DNA from: Cybelea sp963824595
Lineage (GTDB): Bacteria > Vulcanimicrobiota > Vulcanimicrobiia > Vulcanimicrobiales > Vulcanimicrobiaceae
Assembly (NCBI GenBank): GCA_963824595.1
Contig: CAWGPY010000008.1
Location: forward strand, 36,650 to 100,649
DNA: 64,000 nt
Reading direction: 5' to 3'
Below are positions 32,857-40,936 of this stretch, in pieces. The notes under the pieces are model-generated. The model made no database searches. It had not been told where the DNA came from and was given only the letters and a program-made list of their open reading frames with translations. The position numbers were made by a program, and so were the translations under genes. Positions within the stretch are counted from its first letter, which is position 1. Each line of letters opens with the position of its first letter.

Positions 32857-33490
32857 GAACGGCGCTCTGCGAGGGCACGAGGATCTCGTCGGGCACCAGC
32901 GTCGCCGGATCGTACCAGATCGTCACCGCGATCGGGTGGTCGATCGAGAGCAGCGCGTCCTGCGCGGGAACGCCGGCCGGTCGTGCCGGCGCGCCCGCCG
33001 CGGCCGTGGTAAGCGCTTGCGTCTCACCGCTGGTCGGCGTGATCCACGTCACCGACGAATCCTTCCATGCGCTCAGCTGCGCGGGAAGCACGAAGAGTCC
33101 GGCGAGCAGGCCGGGCTCGATCACGACGAAATGACGCGTGTTCGGGCCGAGCGCCACCCGCTGCGGCTCGGTGTTGAAGGCGCCCACGACGGTGGCGGAC
33201 GTCGGCGTGAGCGCGACGCTCACGCTCGGGCTCTGGCCCGGCGTCGTATAGTGGCCGGCATAGTTCGTCGGGGCGAGATCCGGCCCGAGCACGAGCGACG
33301 CCGTCGCCGCCAGCTGCATGCCGGCGATCGACGCCGTCGAGTTCTCGTTGACCGTCGTGGAACCGTCGCCGTTCGCCACGCTGACCGACCACGATCCGAT
33401 CGGCTGTCCCGACATCGAGGCGGCATAGCGATAGGTTCCCGGCGCGGGAAAGACGGCGCCCAGCGCCGCGAGCACCATTGCCGCCACCAT
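32837..33490 (-). CDS. Exported protein of unknown function (217 aa)
   Basis: Signal-like N-terminus (MVAAMVLAALGAVFPAPG), then a beta-rich body with repeated Thr/Ser strands (SVSVANGDGSTTVNENSTAS, VSVALTPTSATVVG) and DDPATLVPDEI-like C-terminal text (actual: WYDPATLVPDEILVP). DUF3108-like or LolA-like barrels have this appearance, but I cannot place it. It follows the class V aminotransferase by two bases on the same strand. Confidence 0.65.
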   Translation of the reverse strand: MVAAMVLAALGAVFPAPGTYRYAASMSGQPIGSWSVSVANGDGSTTVNENSTASIAGMQLAATASLVLGPDLAPTNYAGHYTTPGQSPSVSVALTPTSATVVGAFNTEPQRVALGPNTRHFVVIEPGLLAGLFVLPAQLSAWKDSSVTWITPTSGETQALTTAAAGAPARPAGVPAQDALLSIDHPIAVTIWYDPATLVPDEILVPSQSAVLTRERS

Positions 33491-33492
33491 CG

Positions 33493-34644
33493 CTACGACG
33501 CGAGCGCCCCCGTCGGGGCGGCCTTCTTCAGCGTTTCCAGCACCACATCGATCTCCTCCGGCGTGTTATATCCATGCGGGGAGATTCGAATCCCCGTCGG
33601 CCGAGCGGTCGCCACGACGCCCGCGTCCTCCAGGACCCGGCCGAGCTCGAGGCTGTCGCGGCCCGGCAGGTCGAACGTCACGATGCCCGACGAGACGCCT
33701 TCGCCGCGCGGCGTCAACACCCGCGCGCCCAACCCGCGCAGCCCTTCGCACAGCCGGTCGGTCAGATCGAGGACGTGGCGCGCGACCGCTTCCTGCCCGC
33801 ACCGCTCGATCAGATCCACGGCGCAGACGAACGACAGCGCGCCGATCAGATTCGGCGTGCCGCCTTCGAGCCGCATCGCATCGTCCGTGAACGGCTGGTC
33901 GTAGTTGTGAAAATCCCACATGTCGCGCATCGAACGCCAGCCGGGCGTCGCGATTTCCAGTCGTTCGCGCAGGCCCGGGGCGACGTAGAGCATCGCGATG
34001 CCGTGCAGCCCGAGAATCCACTTCGCCGCGCCGGCATAGAGCGCGTCGACGCCCGCCGACTTCACGTCAACGGGGAACGCGCCCAAGCCCTGCATCGCGT
34101 CCACGCACAACAGCACGTTCGCCTCGTGCGCCGCACCGGCCAGTCCGGCCAGGTCGTGACGGTAGCCGTCGGCGTACGAGATCCAGGACACGGCGACGAG
34201 CCGGGTGCGCGGCGAGATCTCCCTGCGCAGCACCTCGGGCGTCAACCGTTCGCGATGCGTCGGAAGCAGGCGCACGTCGACGCCGCGGCGCCGCAACGCA
34301 AGCCACGGAATCGCGTTGGCCGGAAACTCGTTATCGCAGAGCAGCAGCTCGTCGCCGGGGCGCCATTCGAGGCCGCCCGCAACCGCGTTGGCGGCCGCGC
34401 TCGTGTTGGTCAGCAGCGCGATCTCGTCGCCGGAGGCGCCCACGAAGCGGCCGATCCGGTCGCGGTACTCGGGCATCCGCAGATCGTAGGGAAAGGTGCC
34501 GCGAACGCCGTCGCCGGCTTGCGCGCGCACGAAGGTCTCGATCGCAGCGACCGACGACGACGGCAAGACGCCGGCAGACGCATGGTTCAAATAGACGTGC
34601 CGCCGGGTGACGGCGAACTCGGACCGAGGGAGCGGCGTGCTCAA
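33493..34644 (-). CDS. Class V aminotransferase / cysteine-desulfurase-like PLP enzyme
   Basis: 383 aa fold-type I PLP enzyme. HVYLNHASAGVLP is the N-terminal substrate-binding strand. CVDAMQGLGAFPVDV has the Asp and Gln that hold PLP, and YAGAAKWILGLHG has the Schiff-base Lys. ISPHGYNTPEEID near the C-terminus is typical of isopenicillin-N-epimerase/CsdA-like enzymes. A loop Cys of true desulfurases is not obvious, so aminotransferase, lyase or epimerase activity is equally likely. The TTG at 34644 overlaps the phoU stop (TTGA). Confidence 0.85.
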   Translation of the reverse strand: MSTPLPRSEFAVTRRHVYLNHASAGVLPSSSVAAIETFVRAQAGDGVRGTFPYDLRMPEYRDRIGRFVGASGDEIALLTNTSAAANAVAGGLEWRPGDELLLCDNEFPANAIPWLALRRRGVDVRLLPTHRERLTPEVLRREISPRTRLVAVSWISYADGYRHDLAGLAGAAHEANVLLCVDAMQGLGAFPVDVKSAGVDALYAGAAKWILGLHGIAMLYVAPGLRERLEIATPGWRSMRDMWDFHNYDQPFTDDAMRLEGGTPNLIGALSFVCAVDLIERCGQEAVARHVLDLTDRLCEGLRGLGARVLTPRGEGVSSGIVTFDLPGRDSLELGRVLEDAGVVATARPTGIRISPHGYNTPEEIDVVLETLKKAAPTGALAS

Positions 34645-35282
34645 TCGGCGCCGATCATATCCTTGGTGTGCCAGGCGATGTTGCCGGCCCGATCGCCGAC
34701 CCGCTCGAGCGACGCCAGCACGAACAGGTAGCGCGTGCCGGGACGGATGATCTCCGGGTCGCCGCGCATCTCCTCTTGCAGCAGCTTGATGCTGCGTTTG
34801 TAGAGCTTGTCTACCTCGTCGTCGCGATCGATCACGTCGCTGGCGAGACGCGCGTCGCGCTCGGTATACGCGCGCATCGCGTCGAGCAGCATCGCGTGGG
34901 CGACGCTCGCGATGCGGTCGATCTCGACCCGCTGCGGCCGCATCGGCTGATCCGAAAGCTTGATGGCGTTCTTGGCGATGTCGACCGCGTAGTCGCCGAC
35001 CCGTTCGAGGTCGGTCGCGATCTCGAGCATCGCCGCGATCTCGCGCAGCTCGCCGGCGACCGGCTGCTGGCGCCAGATCAGTTCGATGCAATGGGCTTCG
35101 ACGCGGCGCCGCAGATCGTCGACCACGTCGTCGCCCGCCACGACACGCGCGCCCGCCGACGCGTCGCGCTTGTCGAGCGCGTCGACCGCGACCCGAATCG
35201 CGTCGCCCACCAATGCGCCGAGACGCACGACGTCGAGCCGCGTCGCCTCAAGTGCCTCGTGATACGCCGTCCGAACTGCCAC
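34641..35282 (-). CDS. phoU: Phosphate transport regulator PhoU
   Basis: 213 aa, two three-helix bundles each with the metal-binding motif: AAMLEIATDLERVGDYAVDI and FVLASLERVGDRAGNIAWHT. PhoU links the Pst transporter to the PhoR kinase and limits phosphate uptake. No pst or pho genes are in the window. The GTG at 35282 has GGGAGG just upstream. A class V aminotransferase is translationally coupled behind it, an unexpected partner. Confidence 0.93.
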   Translation of the reverse strand: MAVRTAYHEALEATRLDVVRLGALVGDAIRVAVDALDKRDASAGARVVAGDDVVDDLRRRVEAHCIELIWRQQPVAGELREIAAMLEIATDLERVGDYAVDIAKNAIKLSDQPMRPQRVEIDRIASVAHAMLLDAMRAYTERDARLASDVIDRDDEVDKLYKRSIKLLQEEMRGDPEIIRPGTRYLFVLASLERVGDRAGNIAWHTKDMIGAD

Positions 35283-35298
35283 CTTCGCCTCCCGCGCT

Positions 35299-35328
35299 AG
35301 TATAGGTCAAAGGGCCACTTCCTCGCAA
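35299..35328 (-). promoter_or_regulatory. Putative promoter of phoU
   Basis: Minus strand: TTGCGA (35323-35328), 18-base spacer, TATACT (35299-35304). Transcription would start near 35292, right before the ribosome-binding site, so the leader is very short. Confidence 0.5.
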
Positions 35329-35375
35329 CGCGACGAAGGAACCTGCAGCCTTTATCTAATCATAAGGTACCCTAT

Positions 35376-36161
35376 ATGCAGTTCGAAGATATCCTCGTGA
35401 CGATCGAAGAGCCGATTGCCGTCATCACGTTCAACCGGCCCGCAGTGCTCAACGCGCTGCGCACGAAGCTGCTCGAGGAGCTGTCGCACGCGCTCGCGGA
35501 GCTCGAGCGAAACGACGGCGTTCGCGCGGTCGTCGTCACCGGCGCCGGCGACAAGGCCTTCGCGGCGGGCGCCGACATCGGCGAGCTCAACGCGCTGGCG
35601 TCGGCCGGTTCCGGAGCAGCGCAAGCGCGCAGCGGACAGGCCCTTACCCGACAGATCGAACGCATGAGCAAGCCCGTGGTGATGGCCATCAACGGCTTCG
35701 CGCTGGGCGGCGGCTGCGAGATTGCGATGGCGGGCGACGTCTTGATCGCGAGCGAGAACGCCAAGTTCGGCCAGCCCGAAGTCAACCTGGGGCTCATTCC
35801 GGGCTACGGCGGAACGGCTCGGATGACGCGCCGCGTCGGCCGGGGAATGGCCGCGTACCTTTGTCTCACCGGCGAGATCGTCAACGCGGCGGAAGCGCTG
35901 CGCATCGGCTTGGTGCAAAAGGTGGTGCCCGCCGCGGATCTCATGAACGAGGCGAAGCGCGTCGCGACGACGATCGCATCGAAGGCGCCGCTCGCGATCG
36001 CCGCCTGCAAGCGCACGATCAACAACGGCGCCCACCTCTCGATGGACGATGCGCTGGAGCTCGAAGCGCTGGAGTTCGGCGCGCTGGTAGACACCGAGGA
36101 CATCAAAGAAGGCACCGGTGCGTTTCTCGAAAAGCGCAAGCCCAACTGGAAGGGCCGCTAA
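35376..36161 (+). CDS. Enoyl-CoA hydratase/isomerase
   Basis: Crotonase-fold enzyme, 261 aa, hydrating trans-2-enoyl-CoA. The oxyanion holes are in AAGADIGEL (about residue 65) and NGFALGGGCEIAMAGD. The two catalytic Glu are in GGGCEIA and QPEVNLGLIPGYGG. The C-terminal helix GTGAFLEKRKPNWKG completes the active site. With the thiolase at 36645 and no dehydrogenase here, it fits fatty-acid or butyrate-type metabolism. Its stop overlaps the convergent thioredoxin-like gene by four bases. Confidence 0.93.
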   Translation: MQFEDILVTIEEPIAVITFNRPAVLNALRTKLLEELSHALAELERNDGVRAVVVTGAGDKAFAAGADIGELNALASAGSGAAQARSGQALTRQIERMSKPVVMAINGFALGGGCEIAMAGDVLIASENAKFGQPEVNLGLIPGYGGTARMTRRVGRGMAAYLCLTGEIVNAAEALRIGLVQKVVPAADLMNEAKRVATTIASKAPLAIAACKRTINNGAHLSMDDALELEALEFGALVDTEDIKEGTGAFLEKRKPNWKGR

Positions 36162-36655
36162 AGGCTGCGCTGCGCGTTGCTCAAGGCGAGTCCGATCGCC
36201 GGATTGAGGCCTTCCCACGAAGCTCTGATGTGGCCGGTCGGGTCGATGACGACGATCGTCGGAAACCCGCGCACGTCGAACAGGGCCTGCGCGCTGCTCG
36301 TGGGGTCGAGCGCCACCCCTTCGAGCGAATACCGCTTCGCGAACTCCGCCGCGACCTTGCGCGGCTCGCCGACGTCCACGAACGCGACCGTCGCGCCCGG
36401 ATGCGCGCGCAGCCAGCCGTTCACCAGCGGAAGCTCGATCTTGCACGGCTCGCACCAGCTCGCGTAGAAGTCGAGGAAGACGACGCTGCCGCGATGATCG
36501 GCGACGCGAAACGTACGGCCGTCGAGGCGTTGATAGACCGCGTGCGGCGCCGGATGCGCTCCGGCCGCAGCGAACGAGCGCGGCGCTAAGAAGATCTTCC
36601 AGAGCGCGAAGGCAATAGCGGCGACCGCCAGCGCATCCCAGATCCTATTCCGCAC
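36158..36655 (-). CDS. TlpA/ResA-type thioredoxin-like protein, membrane-anchored
   Basis: 165 aa. An N-terminal helix (WDALAVAAIAFALWKIFL) anchors it with the catalytic domain outside. FLDFYASWCEPCKIELPLV contains the WCEPC redox motif (about residue 75). Further on, FPTIVVIDPTGHI has the cis-Pro. Family members reduce periplasmic disulfides, often for cytochrome c maturation. GTG 36655 starts inside the last codons of the thiolase gene (11-base overlap). Confidence 0.87.
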   Translation of the reverse strand: MRNRIWDALAVAAIAFALWKIFLAPRSFAAAGAHPAPHAVYQRLDGRTFRVADHRGSVVFLDFYASWCEPCKIELPLVNGWLRAHPGATVAFVDVGEPRKVAAEFAKRYSLEGVALDPTSSAQALFDVRGFPTIVVIDPTGHIRASWEGLNPAIGLALSNAQRSL

Positions 36656-37847
36656 GAAAGACGGCTGCGATGCCTTGGCCGCCGCCGATGCATGCCGACG
36701 CCACGCCGTAGCCGCCGCCGCGCCGGCGCAGCTCGTGCAGCGCCGTGATCGCGAGGCGGGCGCCCGAGGCACCCAGCGGATGGCCGAGTGCGATCGCGCC
36801 GCCGTGGGGATTGAGCTTCTCTCCGTCCTGCTGCATCTCGCGCAGACACGCGAGCACTTGCGGCGCGAACGCTTCGTTGATCTCGAGTACGGCCACGTCG
36901 CCCGCGGCGACGCCGGCGGCCGCCAGCGCGCCCGGAATCGAGAACGCCGGGCCGATCCCCATGATTGCGGGATCGACGCCGACGACGCTCGCCGACACGA
37001 GCCGCCCCAGCCACGGCAATCCGTCGGCTTCGGCGCGCTCGCGCGTCGTCAGCACGACGGCGGCCGCTCCATCGGTGATGCCGCTCGCGTTACCCGGCGT
37101 CACCACGCCGTTCTCGACGAAACGCGCGGCCAGCTTCCCGAGCTTCTCCATCGTCAGACCCGCACGCGGCCCCTCGTCCTTTTCCACGAGCGTCGTCGCG
37201 CCTTTCGGGCCCGGAACGGCAACGGGCACGATCTCCTCCGCGAAGTATCCGCTGCTCTGCGCCTCCAACGCGCGTTCCTGACTCGTAAGTGCGAACTCGT
37301 CGCACTCCTCTCGCGAGACGCCGTACTTCTTCGCTAGATTCTCGGCGGTGATCGCCATCGGCGTGTTGCCGTACGAATCCACCAGCGCCGTCCACAGCGA
37401 GTCCTCGAACGCAACGTTCTGGCCTAAGTGGAATCCCTTACGCGCGCCGCGCACGACGTGCGGAGCCTGGCTCATGTTCTCCGCTCCGCCGGCCAACGCG
37501 TAGGTTGCGCTGCCGAGCGCGAGCGATTGCGCTGCGGAGAGAATGGCCTGGAGGCCGGAACCGCAGAGCCGGTTCACGGTGAGCGCGGGGACGCCGATCG
37601 GCAGGCCGGCGCGCAAACCGACGTGACGGGCGAGATAGATCGCGTCGGCGCTCGTCTGGATCACGTTGCCGAATACGACCTCGTCGATCGCCTCGCGTGC
37701 GACTCCGCTGCGTTCGATCGCCGCCTCCGCTGCGGCGACGGCGAGGTCGGTCGCGGTGAGGCCCGACAGCGCTCCGCCGAGATTGCCGAACGGGGTGCGG
37801 GCACCGGCCAGGACGACGATTTCCTTATCTTTGAATGCAACGCTCAT
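36645..37847 (-). CDS. Thiolase (acetyl-CoA C-acyltransferase)
   Basis: 400 aa. The nucleophilic Cys is in VNRLCGSGLQA (about residue 94), the His in GHPLGASGAR, and the second Cys in CIGGGQGIA. GGAENMSQAP and LEINEAFAPQ are further thiolase signatures. It condenses two acetyl-CoA or cleaves 3-ketoacyl-CoA; the direction depends on the cell. The length suits the biosynthetic/degradative dimer-of-dimers group. ATG 37847 is divergent from the CRP-like regulator, which may control it. Confidence 0.94.
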   Translation of the reverse strand: MSVAFKDKEIVVLAGARTPFGNLGGALSGLTATDLAVAAAEAAIERSGVAREAIDEVVFGNVIQTSADAIYLARHVGLRAGLPIGVPALTVNRLCGSGLQAILSAAQSLALGSATYALAGGAENMSQAPHVVRGARKGFHLGQNVAFEDSLWTALVDSYGNTPMAITAENLAKKYGVSREECDEFALTSQERALEAQSSGYFAEEIVPVAVPGPKGATTLVEKDEGPRAGLTMEKLGKLAARFVENGVVTPGNASGITDGAAAVVLTTRERAEADGLPWLGRLVSASVVGVDPAIMGIGPAFSIPGALAAAGVAAGDVAVLEINEAFAPQVLACLREMQQDGEKLNPHGGAIALGHPLGASGARLAITALHELRRRGGGYGVASACIGGGQGIAAVFRAE

Positions 37848-37923
37848 ATCGATGCGACGTATTCCCCGCGCGTGCTCGCGCTCCCGGCAGGCGCCTCCGC
37901 GCGCCGTCCCTAAGACGGCTCGT

Positions 37924-38871
37924 ATGCCGACCAATAGAACCGCCGGGGTAACGCTCGATGCCCGGTCGCTGGTGCCCGCGACCAAGACGGAGCAGATCGT
38001 CGAGGCGTTCGACAAGCTCCCGATCGGCAGCGCGGTGGAGATCAACGAAGAGACGGACCCGCGCGCCCTGCGCAACGAAATGGCGCAGCTGCGGCCGGGG
38101 CGGTTCTCGTGGGACGCCCGCAATCTCGGCGGCAACCGCTGGACGATTCGCCTGGAGCGCATCGACGAGAACGCGAGCGGCGAAGCGCTGCTGACGCACG
38201 TGACGGCCTTCACGCAGGCGAAGGCGACGACCATCAAAGACCTGGCCGCACAGATGAGCGAACGCAGTTACCGCTCCGGCGAAACGATCTTCGACGAAGG
38301 CGAGATGTGGCCGTACTTGGGAATCGTCAAGAGCGGAAAGATCATCTACACGCTGCTCTCCCCCGACGGCAAGACGCACACCATCGGCGAACGGCTGACG
38401 CACGACACGCTCAACGAGAGCGGCACGTTCGACGGCGGCGGCGCCACGACGCGCGCCGAGGCGTTGACGGACGCGACTATCCTCACGCTCCCGAGTGAAG
38501 CCGTAATTCACGCCGCGCGCAACGACGCCGAGCTCGCGCTGGGGTTTCTGATCGCGTCGTCGCAGGCGCGTCGCCGATCGATCGACACGATCGCCGATCT
38601 GGCGTTCGCGCACGTGCTGCAGCGCGTCGCGAAGTTTCTGCTCGGTTACGCCCGCACGTCGGTTGGGATGGCCCGTGGATTGCCGGGCGTCGAGAGCCTT
38701 TCGCAAGCCCAGATCGCCGCGGCCGCCGGCACCGTGCGCGACATGGCGGCGCGGGCGCTGCTGCGGCTCAAGACGGCGGGCGCGCTAGAACTCGATCGCG
38801 GGCGCGTCCGAGCTATCGATCGCGCCCGCCTCGAGGCGTTCGCACATAACGTGCAAGCGCCGCCGGTCTAA
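37924..38871 (+). CDS. DUF2249-CRP/FNR fusion transcription regulator
   Basis: 315 aa. Residues ~10-75 (LDARSLVPATKTEQIVEAFD, EETDPRALRNEMAQLRPGRF) are a DUF2249 (SirA/TusA-like) domain. Residues ~105-225 are a cyclic-nucleotide-binding-fold beta roll (YRSGETIFDEGEMWPYLGIV). Residues ~230-310 are a CRP-type winged helix (LSQAQIAAAAGTVRDMAARA). No cluster-binding Cys is visible, so it is not FNR-like. DUF2249 is often tied to nitrogen-oxide and heme genes; here it could be the sensor. Divergent from the thiolase gene. Confidence 0.85.
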   Translation: MPTNRTAGVTLDARSLVPATKTEQIVEAFDKLPIGSAVEINEETDPRALRNEMAQLRPGRFSWDARNLGGNRWTIRLERIDENASGEALLTHVTAFTQAKATTIKDLAAQMSERSYRSGETIFDEGEMWPYLGIVKSGKIIYTLLSPDGKTHTIGERLTHDTLNESGTFDGGGATTRAEALTDATILTLPSEAVIHAARNDAELALGFLIASSQARRRSIDTIADLAFAHVLQRVAKFLLGYARTSVGMARGLPGVESLSQAQIAAAAGTVRDMAARALLRLKTAGALELDRGRVRAIDRARLEAFAHNVQAPPV

Positions 38872-38880
38872 GGAGTATCC

Positions 38881-39297
38881 CTAGATCCGGTAGACGCTCG
38901 CCGTCGCGTTCGGATCGACGAGCGCCGGATGGACGCGCGGTCCGCTGCACATCACCGCGTCGTGTCCGATCTCGATCTTCATTCGCGCGACTTCGCCGCC
39001 GATCACGTCGTCGAGCGCGCAGCCTTCAACTTTGCCGGGCAGGCGCGCCATGATGACGTAGCGTCCCGGTTCCAGCGTGATGTCGCTGAAATAGCCGCGG
39101 CCGTTCGTCTGCAGCGTCATGAGGTGATTCGGCCCCTTCTCGAGATAGGGGGCGCGATAGTAGTACAGCGTCGCGTGCGGGATCGGCTGCCCCGTATGCG
39201 CGTCAACCACGGTTCCGGAAATTCCGCCGAGCTCGTCGGCGAGCGCCAGGGTTCCCAGCGAGCCGGCGAGCGCGAGCACGATTGCTATCTGCTTCAT
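38881..39297 (-). CDS. Secreted carboxypeptidase-regulatory-like (Ig-fold) protein
   Basis: 138 aa. A signal peptide (KQIAIVLALAGSLGTLALA) precedes a single transthyretin/CarboxypepD_reg-like domain: GGISGTVVDAHTGQPIPHAT opens it and FSDITLEPGRYVIMARLPG closes the core. Two Cys (GCALDD, VMCSGP) may form a disulfide. No catalytic domain is attached, so it is probably a surface adhesive or scaffold domain. A related small protein lies at 59229. Confidence 0.78.
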   Translation of the reverse strand: MKQIAIVLALAGSLGTLALADELGGISGTVVDAHTGQPIPHATLYYYRAPYLEKGPNHLMTLQTNGRGYFSDITLEPGRYVIMARLPGKVEGCALDDVIGGEVARMKIEIGHDAVMCSGPRVHPALVDPNATASVYRI

Positions 39298-39326
39298 CCC
39301 CCGGTTATTCCCGGGGACGGGGGCTC

Positions 39327-39875
39327 CTAGACCGATTCGAGGGTCGCCGTCTCCTCGGCGACCGCGGTCTGCGCGTCGAAGGCCGCCCGCTTGCTCTTCG
39401 CGGCGGCTTCCGCCAACGGCTGATCCGCGGCCGGTTTGGGACGCTCGAGCAGTTCGCGGCCTTTGCGAACGGCGCCCAGGGCGCCGCCGAGTCGCGATTC
39501 CATCTCGACGAGCACGTCGCGCGCATAACGGTCGGCGCCCTCGCGGACCACCTTCGCGCGCTCCTCGGCCTCGCGCAAGACGACGTCGGCCGTCGTCCGC
39601 GCGCGCTGCACGATCTCGTTCTCGTCGACCATCTCGTCGTGCTTGCTGGCCGCCTCGTCAACGATCGCCTGGGCCTTCTCCGCGGCGGCGCGCAGCATGC
39701 GCTCGTGGTCCTTGGCGATGACCTTGGCGCGGCCGACCTCCTCGGGCAGCGACGCGCGAATCTTCTCGAGCAGCTCGAGCAGGCGCTCCTCGGAGAGAAT
39801 CCGATAACCGGCGGGCAGCCACGTTCCTTCGTGAACGTAGGCCTCGAGTTTGTCCAGCACGCGATAGACCGACAT
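39327..39875 (-). CDS. Coiled-coil protein, DivIVA/AtpF-like (182 aa)
   Basis: Long heptad-rich helix over most of the length (EERLLELLEKIRASLPEEVG through REAEERAKVVREGADRYARD), with a small N-terminal part MSVYRVLDKLEAYVHEG. There is no transmembrane segment. Similar coiled-coil proteins sit beside coaD in several phyla and are annotated as DivIVA-like or ATPase. It begins two bases after coaD. A scaffold or cell-division role is only inferred. Confidence 0.75.
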   Translation of the reverse strand: MSVYRVLDKLEAYVHEGTWLPAGYRILSEERLLELLEKIRASLPEEVGRAKVIAKDHERMLRAAAEKAQAIVDEAASKHDEMVDENEIVQRARTTADVVLREAEERAKVVREGADRYARDVLVEMESRLGGALGAVRKGRELLERPKPAADQPLAEAAAKSKRAAFDAQTAVAEETATLESV

Positions 39876-39877
39876 TC

Positions 39878-40393
39878 CTACCTCCGTTGCAAGTTAGTGC
39901 GTTTCTCCGCCATCATGCGGAGCACCGGCTCGGGGACCACCGCGGCGACGTCGCCGCCCAAAAAGAACACCTCTTTGACGAGACTCGAGCTCACGAACGA
40001 GTACTTCTGGTCGGACATGAGAAACAGCGTATCCACGTCGGAGAGCGAGCGGTTCATTAGGGCGGCCGACATTTCGCTCTCGAAGTCCGAAACCACTCGC
40101 AGCCCCTTGACGATGACGTCGGCCTGGGCGCTCCGCACGTAGTCGGCCAGCAACCCGCGGAAGTGCTCGACGCGGACGTTCGGCAGCGCGGCGACGCTGG
40201 CTTTGAGCATCTCCTCCCGCTCCGCGAGCGAGAACATGGGCGCTCGCTTCTGCGGGTTGACGACGATCGCCACCAGGAGCTCGCCAAAGCATCGCGCCGC
40301 GCGCTCGATCACGTCGAGGTGGCCGTTCGTCGGCGGATCGAACGACCCAGGGTACACGGCGCGCGTCGCGCGCGTCGGCTTACCGTTCGTCAA
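39878..40393 (-). CDS. coaD: Phosphopantetheine adenylyltransferase
   Basis: Fourth step of coenzyme A synthesis. 171 aa. AVYPGSFDPPTNGHLDVIER holds the T/HxGH nucleotide-binding motif. KGLRVVSDFESEMSAALMNR and SSSLVKEVFFLGGDV are the substrate and C-terminal motifs. The TTG at 40393 overlaps the rsmD stop (TTGA), the classic rsmD-coaD pair. Confidence 0.96.
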   Translation of the reverse strand: MTNGKPTRATRAVYPGSFDPPTNGHLDVIERAARCFGELLVAIVVNPQKRAPMFSLAEREEMLKASVAALPNVRVEHFRGLLADYVRSAQADVIVKGLRVVSDFESEMSAALMNRSLSDVDTLFLMSDQKYSFVSSSLVKEVFFLGGDVAAVVPEPVLRMMAEKRTNLQRR

Positions 40394-40935
40394 GATTCCG
40401 GCGACAGGAAGGCGAGGGCCACATCGCCGTAGACTTCTTCGCGCGACGAACGATACCCGGGTATGTCGGGCAGGATGCGTTTGGCCGCATGCTCGTAGAC
40501 GACGACCGCATCCGGAGCCAGCAGCTTACGCTCGCGCAGGAGCCGGAGCAGCTGCAAAGGCACGGGGTCGGCGTAGGGCGGGTCGAGATACACGATGTCG
40601 AACGGGCCCTCGAGCCGGTAGAGCGCGCGTTCGGCGGGCGCCGGAAACACCGTCAACACGTCGTTGATGCCGAGCTCCTTCGCCGCCTCTTCGATCGCGT
40701 GCGCGACGTCGCGCTGCGCTTCGACGGCCACCACGCGTGCCGCGCCGCGCGACGCCGCCTCGAAGCCGATCGCCCCCGTTCCGGCAAAGAGGTCGAGCAC
40801 GCTCGCGCCCTCGAGGCGCTGCATCAAAATCGAGAACAGCGACTCCTTGACGCGCCCGGGCGTCGGCCGCACGTTCGGACCCTTCGGCGAGCGCAGCTTG
40901 CGGCTGCCCAGCGACCCGCCGGTGATGCGCGGCAC
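40390..40935 (-). CDS. rsmD: 16S rRNA (guanine966-N2)-methyltransferase
   Basis: 181 aa SAM-dependent methyltransferase acting on the 30S subunit. RITGGSLGSRKLRSPKG and RPTPGRVKESLFSIL are family signatures, VLDLFAGTGAIGFEAASRGA binds SAM, and the catalytic motif is YLDPPYADP (about residue 118). The GTG start at 40935 begins immediately after the DUF885 gene's stop region. Confidence 0.95.
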   Translation of the reverse strand: MPRITGGSLGSRKLRSPKGPNVRPTPGRVKESLFSILMQRLEGASVLDLFAGTGAIGFEAASRGAARVVAVEAQRDVAHAIEEAAKELGINDVLTVFPAPAERALYRLEGPFDIVYLDPPYADPVPLQLLRLLRERKLLAPDAVVVYEHAAKRILPDIPGYRSSREEVYGDVALAFLSPES

Positions 40936-40936
40936 G

